Shown here: positions 41,276-51,887 of the stretch, in pieces
How the letters are laid out: every line of letters starts with the position of its first letter
Numbering within the stretch: the first letter of the stretch is position 1
NCBI RefSeq assembly: GCF_030269925.1
Contig: NC_085135.1
Span: 7,254,753 to 7,318,752, forward strand
DNA from: Bombyx mori
Taxonomy: Eukaryota; Arthropoda; Insecta; Lepidoptera; Bombycidae
Length of the DNA: 64,000 nucleotides
Direction of reading: 5' to 3'
Made by a program: the position numbers and the translations under genes
Notes under the pieces: model-generated
The model's database searches: none
Seen by the model: the letters and a program-made list of their open reading frames with translations, nothing else
Told to the model about the DNA's origin: nothing

Positions 41276-41687
41276 CGCACACCGTGTGTCGACGGCGGCG
41301 TGGTCTTTCCCGCAATTGGCGCAGGAGAATGGGCCTTCCCTCGGCCTCGGGCAGTCCGCTACGATGTGCTCCCCGGCACACCTCACGCAACGGACCGCAC
41401 GATGACAATTGTAGGAGGCGTGTCCGAAGGCCTGACAGCGATGACACTGCGCAGGCCCTCGGGTTGGACGCCATCCTTCGATCGTCACCCCCGGCAAGTA
41501 CAGCAGTTCGTTGACTGCGTACAAGCGGGCGAGGTCGTCCTTCGAGAGGTGGTCTAGGGCTATGTGAAACACGCAGCTCGGACGCCCTCTCTGGGACCCG
41601 ATGCACCTGGCATATCGAGCCGGGAATCCCAGCTCCTTCAGGGCATCGACGACTTCTGCCTCGTCGGTATCGGCAGGGAGGCCCCGG
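41276..41687 (-). pseudogene. ORF1 C-terminal part of a second Jockey-type LINE, zinc knuckles
   Basis: Reads GLPADTDEAEVVDALKELGF, then CHRCQAFGHASYNC, CVRCAGEHIVADC and CANCGKDHAAVDTRC: three Cys-His knuckles in the spacing used by Jockey-type ORF1 proteins. It is the continuation of 42773-44134, from which it is separated by a 1085-bp insertion with CCGG on both sides. Copy H interrupts it after DTRCA. Confidence 0.8.
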
Positions 41688-42772
41688 TGTAACGCTAGAA
41701 AAATTAAAATAATTTTTTTGTTTTTAAATTAACGCCCTCTAGCGTATATGTGGCGCAGTGTGTGGAAATATATAATTATGAAACGCTGCTTAGTGCACTT
41801 ATCCGACACTGCATGGCGTGACTGTACTATCTTGTCTGTGGTTCGAGGGTGAGATTGTCACAGCACTATAGGCGGAACTTTCGAGAACCGTAAGACTATT
41901 ACTATAAAAGGACAAGTCACTTTGTCCGAAGCCTTTTTCAATCAACATATCTCGAGCTGCAGTGCAAGTTTTATCATGTATTTACCAAAGTCAATTTATC
42001 AGTTCCTTGGTGTATTTTTATTCAACCAGGGTAAGTGTTTCATAATTTATTCTCCACACTGTGTCCACAACCTTTATCTAAATAGAAGTTAACACCACTT
42101 TGTCTTGTCGTGTATGTCCTATTAACTGGTACATTACATGTACATGTTAGGGTGCGGAGCGTGACCTTACTATCACCTTCAAGATCCCGCAGTACTTTTC
42201 TGAGTGGACGCTGCCGGAAGCGAGGTGCTCTGGCTTGGCGATCCAGAAAGTACTTGACTACCGTAGAACAAAGAAACACACCTGCATACACAACCTGGCT
42301 CGGATCCAGCAACCCCAGTTGCGGGGAAGCAATCCAGTAATCGTTCATCGTCATTTTGTGAACCACTGGTGATACCGTCTTAGTTTATAACATTGTTATT
42401 TAATCTCACTTTCATTAAATTCTTTCTCCTGTGTTCGGTATACCTACCGACACATATTTGACAAAGATACCGTACCACTAATTTATTCTGTGTTAACAAT
42501 TATAATCATTAAATCTGTAGTTAATAAACTCAAGTGTAATATATTGTTTCATTTATTGGCGTGAGTCTCCCAGAGCGGTAAGTGGTGGCGCCCTGAGATC
42601 CTCCTCACAGAGTCTCCTGTTCACCGGTTGTCTACCGGTGGTGATGTGTCTAGAAGTGGTGCGACTCGGCCCCGTGTCTCTCGACCCATAGACCACCTTT
42701 TGGGGAGTGACGCGACTGGGCCTCATGTAACATCGGCATACCAGGGACACCCTTAGACACAGACACGTTATA
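41688..42772. mobile_element. Unclassified 1085-bp insertion with CCGG duplication
   Basis: CCGG lies on both sides (41684-41687 and 42773-42776), and the host ORF1 frame reads through (KVAVR-GLPAD) if the insert and one CCGG are removed. The ends are TGTAACG (41688) and CGTTATA (42766-42772), a near-perfect 7-bp inverted pair. Inside are a hairpin-like GCTAGA...TCTAGC (41693-41754), a TATAAAAGG box (41904-41912) and, near 42585, TGGTGGCGCCCTGAG, which resembles a primer binding site after an LTR. No protein is encoded. It may be a rearranged LTR with leader, or a non-autonomous DNA transposon. Confidence 0.6.
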
Positions 42773-44134
42773 CCGGACCGCCACCTTAGAAGGCATTTCC
42801 TCCGCCAGGGCATAACAGTACCATTTAATGGTACCATTCCTGGCAGAGGCCTCCGACAGGTAGGCCTGGACCGCCCTGTACTCCTCAACCGACGTTGGCA
42901 GAAATCTGAAACCGGCGCCGAAGGGTCGCGCCGAGGGGGCACGGCCTAGGCGCTCCCTAATGGCCGCCAAGTGGCGAGACCAATTTGGGAGGGCCTCCAC
43001 CATAATTGGCGGGTGTCGGCGCAGTAGCTCCTGGGCACGACCCTTCGGCCTCGGGGGAGGGACTTGTGAGGATTGGGAAGTCCTCTGGGTGGTAGGAACC
43101 CCTGGCCTAGCTGCCATGGCAGCATAGGAGGTAGAAGGGGTGGGGTTGGGCTTTGGGACGTGTGGTCTGGTAGACTCGAGGTCCATATACCTGGTCGAGT
43201 CCAGGTTACCCGCCGTGCCGCTTAGGGCGGGGGCACCTCGGGTTGAGTCTACCGGGATAGGGGAAAGCGTTGGGGAGGGAGAACCAGGAGGGGATCGTTG
43301 TTGACTTTGGGCTGTCCCTGTCCTGGCGGGAGCCCTAGGTTTTGGAATGGGTTTAGCTGGGATTGGACTCCCAGAGGGGGACGAAGACCTAGACGATGAG
43401 GGAGTTACAGATTCTGTGGAGGAGTGAGCAGAGGATGTGGTCGTACTCTCCTCACCCTCCGATCTGGAGGATGGACCTAAACGAGGACGCTTGTCCTTTT
43501 CACTCGATGAGTCTCGGTCAGACTCGGACCTGGTCTTCTTCCGCGGCCGAGAGGGCCCAGAGGGATCGGTCAACGGTGGAACGGTGGAAAAAGCGGCAGG
43601 ACGTGTCGCGGGTGTCACGAATAATTTCGGTCCGCCATACGTGTTCACGGCCCTTGCAATCCTGCGAGGCGCCGGTACAGGGGGACCGTTCTTCAGCTCA
43701 TGGGCGGGGGGCGGTCTCGCGCGCTCCACTGTGGAGCTCCTCGCCTTCAGCATGACGAGCCGCCGCCTTAGCTCCTCGACCTCATTGGGGTCTTCGGCTT
43801 CGAGCAGAGGAGGGACAGGAGCCGAGCTGCGTTGCCGCTCGATGAGGTCGGCAACCATCGTGCGCATCTCGGCCATGTCGACACGCAGCTGTCCATTCTC
43901 GGCCCGAAGCCGGCTGTTTTCTGCAGCAATCTGCTCAAAGCGGGCGTGCAGATCTAGTTTCCGCCGCAAGCCCGCCGTCTCCGCGGTTGTGGTTCGGAGG
44001 GGGTCAGAGGGACCCACCTCCATTAGGGAGCGCTCTAGGCGCTCAACCTCTCTTACTTTTTTTAATTTGTTTGCCTCACGGCAGGCGGCCCTGGACTGCG
44101 CCGAGGAGGCAGCAGCCAGTCCGCGAGTTGACAA
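42773..44134 (-). pseudogene. ORF1 N-terminal part of a second Jockey-type LINE
   Basis: Starts MSTRGLAAASSAQSRAACRE. A coiled coil with regular heptads follows (RFEQIAAENSRLRAENGQLR to MVADLIERQR, about residues 75-115). Then come a long Pro/Ser/Thr-rich linker (residues 150-360) and the PRE_C2HC-like block (FRFLPTSVEEYRAVQAYL ... YCYALAEEMPSKVAVR). There the CCGG-flanked insertion begins; the frame continues into it briefly and stops at 42650. The protein differs from the J-family ORF1 except in this block, so it belongs to another family whose ORF2 is not identified here. It could belong to the R1-like LINE, but the link is unproven. Confidence 0.75.
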
Positions 44135-44503
44135 TGTGTCACGTTCGGTGGCGAGCGGTGCCGCAGCAGCCGCTCCGAGGAGTCAGACGGAGCGGGGGAC
44201 GCCCGCTGTCGAGCCGACTTCCGCTTCCGCCGAGTCCGCTGTCGAGCGCTATCGACGAGGAGCGCCGGCGTCTCCCGCCCACTGGACGCGTCACCCCTCG
44301 CGGAGCTTCGCGCCGAGTGCAGCGAGATGAGGCTGTCGCAGCGCTCAAGGAGCACGGTGGGGACTCTGTCCCTTACGCGACCCGTGCTGTCGCCTCCTAC
44401 ATCGTGGCAGTGTTTGCCCCCCCCAGAAACGGTGGGGCAGCGTGCGGCCGATTGCTCGACCGCACGGAGGGATTCTCCCCCCGCGGAGCGGGAGGTACCC
44501 TCC
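44135..44503 (-). other. Upstream region of the second Jockey-type ORF1
   Basis: G/C-rich, with no convincing start upstream of 44134 in frame. Probably 5' UTR. It ends at the poly-T of an R1-like element. Confidence 0.4.
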
Positions 44504-45752
44504 TTTTTTTTTTTTTTTCGGGTAGAGGGCCGAACCTCCTACGAGGTCCCCGCGCAAAAGGGGCGCGCGGGGTATGTGAGACACAACGGTCTGCATGGTG
44601 TTGTGAGCAGACCGCGGGCCCAAGGATTTTAGGACCCACCCACTAAACGACTCCCCTGCACTCTTACACCCGACGTCCGATCCCCTCCGAGGTCAGAACC
44701 CGGATGAGGTAGGGGGGCTACCACGGTCAACACTACAACCAGACGGCGCGGCTCACCCCAAGGACGCCCAGCCGACGGAGCCTTCGAGGCGAATCGAAGG
44801 CTCTGGAACGTCGGCCGTCTCGGTACGGCAGCCCGTCGGGCCGCCCAGACGGTGCCGCTGGTGTCCCGGAATACCCCGCTGGACCAGAACCAGCCTGCCG
44901 GGTCGGGACGCGATACACCGTCGACCGGTCGCTCTATTCACTCCACGGCAGCGCGCTAGAGTGCTGGTAGCGCGCCGCGCGGCCTCACCCCCTCAGGTCG
45001 CCCCTTGACCTTCACCGGGGGGAGGCCGCCACCTACAGGGGCCGGGACGTACGGGCGTATTCCCGCCTCCGGCCCCCGGCTCGACGGCGACGGATCGGTG
45101 CGGAAAGGGAAGAGCTCTCCCTCTCTCGCTCCGCCGCCTCCTTCTGCGAGATGGTGGACTCGCAGAAGTCGAGCATCGCCTTCCAGGACGCGTCGCTGCC
45201 GAGCATCGTAGCCACGACGCGCGGCAGCGAGAGGTCCTCTCCAATGACCGCGACGAGGGCGGCGCGTTGCTCGTCGAATCCAGAGCAACGCGCCAGCGTG
45301 TGTTCCGCTGTATCTTCCTCGTCGCGGTCCGCGCAGTGGTGGCACTGCGCCGTCGGTTCCCTTCCGACTATTTTGAAAAGGTACCGGCCAAAACATCCAT
45401 GGCCGGTCAACATTTGCGTCAGCCGGAAGGTGAGGCATCCGCGGTCGCGGCCCACCCAGTCCGCGAGAACCGGGCGGACCGCCTCGACGGTACGGATGCC
45501 GGCCGACGAGTCCGCCAAGCGGCGAGACCACGCCTCCAGCACGGACCGCCGAGATTGGAGCCTCCGCGCTCGAACTACACCTTCGCCGGGGCGCCCTTCC
45601 CCCCTAGATCGGAGGTCGCTACGCCACCTGTAATCGGCAGCGAGCGCGGGGAAGCGGTACATCGCCCCACCGTGTCCGATGCACTGGATCGACCTGCCCT
45701 CGAGATAGGAGCCGATCAGTCGGCGGAGGTATGCGGGGACGCCGTGATACTC
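44504..45752 (-). mobile_element. R1-clade LINE, 3' part, joined at its 5' side to J-family copy I
   Basis: Poly-T (44504-44518) on the left is the poly(A) of a minus-strand element; a 3' UTR nearly identical to 22314-22828 follows. The RT C-terminus includes CHHCADRDEEDTAEHTLARC. At about 45651 some 690 bases are missing relative to the longer copy, and a piece of RT around GEGRSIQCIGHG follows. At 45752 it turns directly into the ORF2 start of copy I, in the same transcriptional direction. No target duplication is seen. Confidence 0.85.
45033..45752 (-). pseudogene. R1-like RT C-terminal part with internal deletion
   Basis: From the codons near 45752 (YHGVPAYLRRLIGSYLEG) the sequence jumps at about 45651 from the GVPQG-upstream region to RWRSDLRSRGEGRPGEG and continues open to RREYARTSRPL. 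The catalytic CYADD block falls in the deleted stretch, so no RT activity is possible. Confidence 0.85.
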
Positions 45753-45789
45753 GTGATAGGGGCTTTACTCTACTTATATACGCCATTGA

Positions 45790-47436
45790 TTACCGGCGGA
45801 GTGAGGGGAGGACGTACGTATTTAATGACGCGTATACGTCGGCGTATTCTTGCACAACGGCGATAAAGTGTTGTGCGGTGGGGGCAGCGCGAATGGCGTC
45901 GCCCAAAGCGTTAACGCGCTCAAAGTTGATCGACTGAAAGAAGTCGATCGCTAAAGCGAGATTGTCGGACGCGGTCGGAGGGCAAATCGCGGGAGAGGGA
46001 CGAGTCGCGGGGGCGGGACGAGTTGCAGGGGCGGGACGAATCGCGGAGGAGGGAGTTGTAGCCGTGTTCATGTACGGCAGCGGTTTCGCCCAGGCCGAGA
46101 CACTGGGCACCGGCGCCGGAACGAACGCTGGCTTAGCCTGCGACACAGAGGGTGCCGAGGCTTTGATGTCTGGGCCGGAAGCTCGGAGGCGGTTTTGGCG
46201 GGCGACTCGGCGATTTATTTTAGGGGCTCGGGGGCAACCACGGTAATTCGCGGGGTGACCCTGTGTTCGACACAGGACGCAGCTAGGCGGTTCCGTCGCG
46301 GTTTTTTGGTCGCGAGCGCAGAGGGCCGTGGCGTGATCGCCCAAACACTTAACACATCGGGGGCGCGCGTGACAGTTACGGGAAGAGTGCCCGTACAATT
46401 GACAGTTATGGCACTGGCTAGGAGTGCCTTTTTTATGGGGGGCTTCGACGGCGATACCGGAGAGCTTACAGACGGTCTGTGTGTTGAAGATTTTCTTACC
46501 CTCGGGGGTAGGCTGGAGGGTGACTAGAACCATATTATATGGCTCCCTACCGCGACCGGTGTGCATACGGTGCACAGAATTCACTGGAAAGCCCTGTTCT
46601 AACAGATCGGCCTTGACGAGCTCTACATCTAACTCTTTAGGGATTCCGCGTATTACAACGCGGAGTTCGCGCTCCTCCTGGAGCGTATAAGTATGGAAAC
46701 TTATACGTTCCTTACGGAGGTAAGAAGAGAGGGCCCTATGGACGTCGGGTGTTTGAACCTTAATTTGAGTGCCGTTCGCGAGGTTACGGGCATTCGTGAA
46801 ATTTATATTTTTGGCCTTCAGGGCCAGGCAAACTCGATCCCAAGCTGCCTTCTCCTGAAGGATAACCGGGGGAGGGGTCTGGGTTTTATTTTGTGCCACC
46901 GGACGCGGCGACGGAGTGGCACGGGCTGGGGGCGCAACGGGAGTCTGAGAGCGGGGGCGGGACGCGTTCGCGGCTTTGCTAATTTTAGCGGCCGCGGGAG
47001 CTCGGCACTCCGCGGCACGCTTCTTACCCTTTTGTACCAGGGTGAATCCATCAGTCGATGAGGCGGGGGCGAGGTCGACCTCCATGTCCGAGTCAGAGTC
47101 GGAGCACGAGGAGGCGGGTGCAGGCGACCTACGAGCAAGTGTAGGTGTTTTAGAGGGCGCGACGGAGGCCGCGGATGATCGCTCAGCTGAAACGATGGTC
47201 ACAGCGGACGACGCAGCAGCTTTACTCGCCAGTATAGGCGATACGGGAGCGGCAGGCACGACAGAGGATGCGGTGCTCAATGCAGAAGCTTTGCACGCAG
47301 GTACAGGCGACGCAGGAGCAGCGAGCGCGGCGGAGTCCTCGAGAGGGCTCGCAGTGTGATTGGCCTTGAAGGCCAGAAACTCTGAGGCGAGCTGTGGGTG
47401 GCGAAGTCGGAGGAATTCCGCGAATACAGCGTCCAT
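45790..47436 (-). CDS. J-family ORF1 of copy I, open (548 aa)
   Basis: ATG at 47436 (MDAVFAEFLRLRHPQLASEF). Order as in copy E: Ala/Pro-rich region, acidic SDSDSDMEVDL, basic GKKRAAECRAPAAAKISK, PRE_C2HC-like block, three knuckles (CHNCQLYGHSSRNC, CVKCLGDHATALC, CVLCRTQGHPANYRGC), then the conserved end YVLPSLRR. It is six residues longer than E because the RPAPAT unit before the C-terminal block is duplicated. No stop or shift is seen, so it could supply ORF1 protein in trans. Confidence 0.9.
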   Translation of the reverse strand: MDAVFAEFLRLRHPQLASEFLAFKANHTASPLEDSAALAAPASPVPACKASALSTASSVVPAAPVSPILASKAAASSAVTIVSAERSSAASVAPSKTPTLARRSPAPASSCSDSDSDMEVDLAPASSTDGFTLVQKGKKRAAECRAPAAAKISKAANASRPRSQTPVAPPARATPSPRPVAQNKTQTPPPVILQEKAAWDRVCLALKAKNINFTNARNLANGTQIKVQTPDVHRALSSYLRKERISFHTYTLQEERELRVVIRGIPKELDVELVKADLLEQGFPVNSVHRMHTGRGREPYNMVLVTLQPTPEGKKIFNTQTVCKLSGIAVEAPHKKGTPSQCHNCQLYGHSSRNCHARPRCVKCLGDHATALCARDQKTATEPPSCVLCRTQGHPANYRGCPRAPKINRRVARQNRLRASGPDIKASAPSVSQAKPAFVPAPVPSVSAWAKPLPYMNTATTPSSAIRPAPATRPAPATRPSPAICPPTASDNLALAIDFFQSINFERVNALGDAIRAAPTAQHFIAVVQEYADVYASLNTYVLPSLRR

Positions 47437-47838
47437 GATCGCTGAGTACCCAGGTGGGGCGGCCCCGGGTCTTGAAGACACTCGCCTTGCGGCGAGGCCC
47501 CAACTTCTCGGACCTGAGCGGTTCTATTGAACACAGGTGGCAATGCGGCGCGATTACTACAGGACAAAGAAAAAGCACAACAAAACAGAAATTACAAAAA
47601 GAAACAAAACAAATAAATACTTGCAGGAAAACACTTTGTCGGCAAATGTTCCACGAACACAAAAATAACTAAAACAAAACAAATAAAAGCTTCCAGGAAA
47701 AACACTTGGTCGGCAGATGTATCACGAACACAGGGCGCGCGAACAATGGCCGGGCTAACAAAAGCCGGGCGAACAAAGACCGGGCGATCGAGTGGTCGAT
47801 GAGCACGTCCGCACGTGACGGGTGCCTCTATCGGAATG
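47437..47838 (-). promoter_or_regulatory. J-family 5' UTR of copy I
   Basis: Full leader with hairpin (near 47479-47494 on the plus strand), ~75-bp repeats and short CGGGCGAACAA-type repeats. It still precedes an open ORF1, so this is a plausible live promoter. Confidence 0.65.
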
Positions 47839-49190
47839 AACATTGGTGAGGAAACTACATCACTATGGTATTAGGGATGGTGCATTGGAACTTATTACTT
47901 CCTATTTATCAGGACGGATACAAACAGTAGATGTGAAAGGCAATAGATCTTCAGGCACCTTGTTGAAAATGGGTGTACCTCAGGGTTCCATTTTGGGCCC
48001 TTTTTTATTTCTAATATATATAAACGATTTACCTAGTTTTATTGAGTCCCGACACGAGGTCGTATTATTCGCAGATGATACATCTTTATTATTTAAAATT
48101 AAACGACAATTACAAGTCTATGACGAAGTGAATGATGCGATTTCGTGTGTGGTTCATTGGTTCCGTATCAATAACCTATTATTGAATAGTAAGAAAACTA
48201 AATGTATTAAATTTACTTTAAAATGTATTAAACCATCTTTAAATGTGAGACAAGTGGATAGTGCTTTAATTGTTTCTGAGGAATCATTGGAGCTTGTTGA
48301 GTCAACCGTATTTCTTGGTATAACAGTGGACTCCAAACTGCAGTGGGGACCTCATATTCATAAATTGGCGAGTAAGCTCAGCTCTGCAGCATACGCAGTA
48401 AAAAAAATTAGAATGTTAACAAACGCGGACACGGCTCGTTTAGTTTACTTTAGTTACTTCCACAGTGTCATGTCCTATGGCATTTTGCTATGGGGCAATG
48501 CGGCCGATGTAGAAATGATATTTATTCTGCAGAAAAGAGCTATACGTGCTATTTATAACATGCACTCAAGGGAATCCCTGAGGGAGAAATTTAATGAAAT
48601 TAAAGTTCTCACTATGCCATCCCAGTACATTTTTGCAAATTTGATGTATGTTCGTAAACATATTGAGGAGTTTCCTAAACAGTCGGACATACATAATAGA
48701 AATACTAGGAACAAACACAAGCTTGTTGTGCCGATGAGTAGGTTACATAAGATACGAAATTCATTCGGGTGTTTGTCTGTGCGCCTGTACAACAAAATCC
48801 CACATGATGTTCAGAACCTACATATACATAGGTTTAAGAAAACTATTAAAGAACATCTGTGCAATAAAGCTTACTATAAAGTCAATGATTATCTAGAAGA
48901 TTGCACATAGTGGGAATGAGTTGCTCGCTCCAGGCATTTCAATATTGTAGTAATTGTTACGTTATAATACTCAGTGTAAAAAATTCATATTTAAAAAAAT
49001 CTAATATTAAAAAATAAATAAATAATAATTTTATATGTAAAAAAAAAAGACATGCCCGCTGAGTTTCTTGCCAATTCTTCTCAGGACGGAGGCTAGTTCT
49101 TGTGAATTGGCGGTAGTTCTTTTGACGTTCAACAAGTATGTACTTTCATTTATGTTGAATAAATTTTTTTTGATTTGATTTGATTTGATT
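47839..49190 (+). mobile_element. CR1/Jockey-like LINE, 3' part with GATTT-repeat tail
   Basis: An RT C-terminal half, 3' UTR, then TTGAATAAATTTTTTTTGAT and a simple tail of GATTT units (49166-49190). The simple-repeat tail instead of poly(A) and the 3' UTR text (GAGTTTCTTGCCAATTCTTC) are familiar from widespread lepidopteran CR1-like LINEs. On the right it runs into pol of a minus-strand Gypsy element, which it disrupts. On the left it meets the 5' end of copy I. Confidence 0.8.
47843..48910 (+). pseudogene. CR1/Jockey-like RT, palm to C-terminus
   Basis: Starts in the middle of the enzyme (KLHHYGIRDGALELITSYLS), then KMGVPQGSILGPFLFLIYIN, the catalytic LFADDTSLLF, VKWF-type WFRINNLLLNSKKTK, STVFLGITVDSKLQWGPHI and the thumb, to the stop at 48908-48910. 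The frame is undamaged but the endonuclease and first RT blocks are missing. It is not of the J-family; residues around FADD place it with CR1-type LINEs. Confidence 0.8.
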
Positions 49191-51047
49191 GGTTAATAAT
49201 TTATCCAGCCCTTCATCTTGTGTTTTACTTGGTATTGCTAGATCATCCAAATATGCTAGAACGGTGCCATCCGAAATGAGGTCTTGAAAAATGTAATTGA
49301 CGTATCTTTGGAACACCGATGGTGCCGTACACAACCCAAACGGCATTTTTATAAACTCGTATTGCCCTCGAGGCGTTACAAAGGCTGTGTACTTTATACT
49401 GTCGCGGTGAACGTTCACATGTAGAAATCCATTCTCTAAGTCTAATGTCGTAAAAACTTTTGCACCCTTCAGTCTGTCTATCTGATCTTCGATAAGCGGC
49501 AATGGGAATCGATCTCTTATAATTTTCTTATTTAATCTTCTGTAGTCTATATCAAGTCGGTAGGTCCCATTCTTCTTTTTGGCTAGTACAATAGGACTTG
49601 AGTAATCTGATTTGCTTGGTCGTATAATATTTTGGTCTAACCACTCTTTTATTTGTTCGTCAACTATTTTCATTTCCAGCAGTGATAGTCGCCGTGGACT
49701 CTGGTGAATTGGGTCTTCGTCGGTAAGTACTATTTTCATTTCAATATTTGTTTCTTTCTTTGGTTCGTTAGGTTTATATTCTTCTATCAACTTTGTTAAC
49801 TTATTTTCAATTTCTTTGTTTTCACAATCTTTAAGATCAGTAACACTCTCTTCAGCCGATATAGTTAATTGTAAAATCTTCTCAAGAAAAATGCCATCTG
49901 TTGTAAAATTCACTTCAAAGTCCTTCAGGATAGGATTTCCTAATATAACTTTGACAGGTATAGCATCATCTTTGACTACATGGAATTTAATATCAGCGTA
50001 GTAATCATCAATTGTAAGTATGGCATTCAAAACACCTTCAGTACGTAGTTCTTTTCCAGCAATTCCAGTTAAATTAATTGTGGAATATCTAGTATAGCTT
50101 GACTTGTCTCTTAGAATGTTCTCAACTTCAGATATTTTGATCAAATTAACGTCACTTCCAGTATCAATTAAGGCTGTCACTTCAACATCATTAATCTTTA
50201 TCTTTTTGTATGGAGCTCTAGCTTCGCTTATGTCTTCTGTAACATTTACTTTCCCTTCTGTACTATTCATTTTTATACTTGTATTATTTTGAATATTTAA
50301 AGTATTCTTAGGTTTGTTTGTACACTTTGGTCCCTTATGGCCAAATTCATTACATCGAAAGCATTTGATACCCTTCTTACAAGCTGGTGCTTGATGATCT
50401 AAGTCACCACAGTTAAAGCATCGCTTCCCGTTGTAGTTTCTTCGAATTTGAGGACGTTGAGGAGTGCTATTAGACGTAGTGGGGCGGTTTGATATTTTTT
50501 TCCTCATATCACTGTAGTCCTTCAATTTCTTACGGAAATCTTTAAGGTTTGATGCACCATACAACATAGATTTGTTAGACTCACTGTCTCGGATGCCATC
50601 GATAACATATTCTATAAGAGCATCGTCTTCAATATTACCGTGAAGTGCACACTCTTTCATGTGGAGAAAATACTGCTGGTACGTCTCATCACTTTTCATT
50701 TTTCGTGAACTGAGATCCTTATGTATGGCAGCACTATTTAGTTTCGGACCAAATTCTTCTTCGAGTTCGTTCTTTAGCTTTGCCCAATCTTTCACACCTC
50801 CTAGTGACCGTAAAAATAGCTTGGCAGTTCCACGAAGCAGGCGTTTTGCATAGATAAGTTTTTCGGTTTCCGTCCAGTTCATCAGTTGTGCCGTATCCTC
50901 CAATTCGTCAAACCATAATAATATAGGGTAAGTATCATCGCCACTAAAAGTTGTTAATGACTCCTCCAAATCACGGAACGGGATATAAGGTGGGTCATTT
51001 CGAGATTCGCGATCTTCTGCTTCTTTAATATCCTTCTTCGGCGACAT
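49191..51047 (-). pseudogene. Gypsy gag-pol in a single frame, truncated after the RT active site
   Basis: Gag: MSPKKDIKEAEDRESRND, capsid-like helices (LLWFDELEDTAQLMNWTETE), then two knuckles CFNCGDLDHQAPAC (about residue 205) and CFRCNEFGHKGPKC (about 227). Protease: ALIDTGSDVNLI near 290 and VILGNPILKDF. RT: YRLDIDYRRLNKK, FTTLDLENGFLHV, MPFGLCTAPSVFQR and the catalytic YLDDLAIPS near 595. One frame with no gag-pol shift is the layout of mag-like Gypsy elements. After DEGLDKLL the sequence is the GATTT tail of the neighbouring LINE, so RNase H and integrase are absent here. Confidence 0.85.
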
Positions 51048-51639
51048 CTTTAATGGGTAAGTACCTAAGTTTTGAATTTTCGAAATAAATCGATGTTCTT
51101 GTGTTTTTAACCTTCTTATAAAATGTTCTTCGTAAATTTTTTGTTAAGTCGTAATGTCAAGTCGTATGTGCAACGTCTGATATTCATTAAGTCTTAATAT
51201 TCGCAAAATCTTCTTATCATCATAATAACTTTCTTCGTAAAACGCGAATAATCGTTATTCGTAAAGTGCAGTAATCGTAAAACTTGCCGTCTTGAACATC
51301 ATATTTTCATTTCATCTTCGTATATTTATTCGTAAAAATATTAATTTATAATGACGTAATAAACAGTGTCCCGAAGCATTTTTTCAAATATGCATTTCAA
51401 ACATCGGATCATAATCCGCATCCCGAAGCATTCGGTGCAGCGATTGTATCGGTAATACAGTCTAATGTGCTCGATTTCTTGAATAACTTTGAACGAACTG
51501 TTGTACTACTACCTTCGTTTTATTCTAGCTCGGGTTGGTAAAACAAATTCAGAATGACTTGGCGGTTGCTTGTATTTTGTTGATAATATCTTCGTAAATC
51601 TTCATAGTTCTTCCACACTGATACTTTTCTCAATCCCGG
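51048..51639 (-). other. Leader of the 49191-51887 Gypsy element
   Basis: About 590 A/T-rich bases between primer site and gag. There are no frames of note and no recognised signal. Confidence 0.45.
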
Positions 51640-51652
51640 ACGAGCCCCCAAA
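51633..51652 (-). promoter_or_regulatory. Primer binding site, tRNA-Pro type
   Basis: Minus strand TGGGGGCTCGTCCGGGAT, the sequence complementary to the 3' end of tRNA-Pro that many retroelements use to start minus-strand DNA. It lies five to seven bases inside the LTR end at 51658. Confidence 0.85.
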
Positions 51653-51657
51653 ATAGT

Positions 51658-51887
51658 TGTGGGATCGTTCATAAGTAAAAGTGGGATGAATATAGCGAAA
51701 TTCTTTATTTTACTTCACAATCACTTCGTACACGTCTTTCTAAAACTATTCCAATGTTGAACTACTCCCTCTAACCTTAAGCTACTATCTCTTTGTGAAT
51801 CTAATAGAATGTTGCCATTGCAACAGGCACAAAATAAATATTAAAAAAACAAACTGAAAAAACGTAATAAAAATAACACTCCCCACA
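51658..51887 (-). repeat. 5' LTR of the Gypsy element (230 bp)
   Basis: On the minus strand it starts TGTGGGGAGTG and ends GATCCCACA; the outer TGTGGG/CCCACA pair is a typical LTR inverted terminus. The primer site next to it fixes the inner end. The outer end is set by where RTE-like coding resumes (about 51888). Confidence 0.7.

Larger units (their letters stand above)
45753..47838 (-). mobile_element. J-family LINE copy I, 5' half (promoter, ORF1, first codons of ORF2)
   Basis: Complete 5' terminus at 47838 (GGAATG), leader, open ORF1, the TAATCAATG junction and only about 34 bases of ORF2 before R1-like DNA starts. Because the J-family part is complete at its 5' end and the R1-like part is complete at its 3' end, the pair behaves like one chimeric insertion. 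Confidence 0.8.
49191..51887 (-). mobile_element. Gypsy-type LTR retrotransposon, 5' LTR to RT, 3' part lost
   Basis: On the minus strand: LTR (51658-51887), primer site for tRNA-Pro, ~600-base leader, then a single gag-pol frame cut in RT by the tail of another LINE. The flank on the right is RTE-like RT. The 3' part and 3' LTR are not in this window. Confidence 0.85.
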
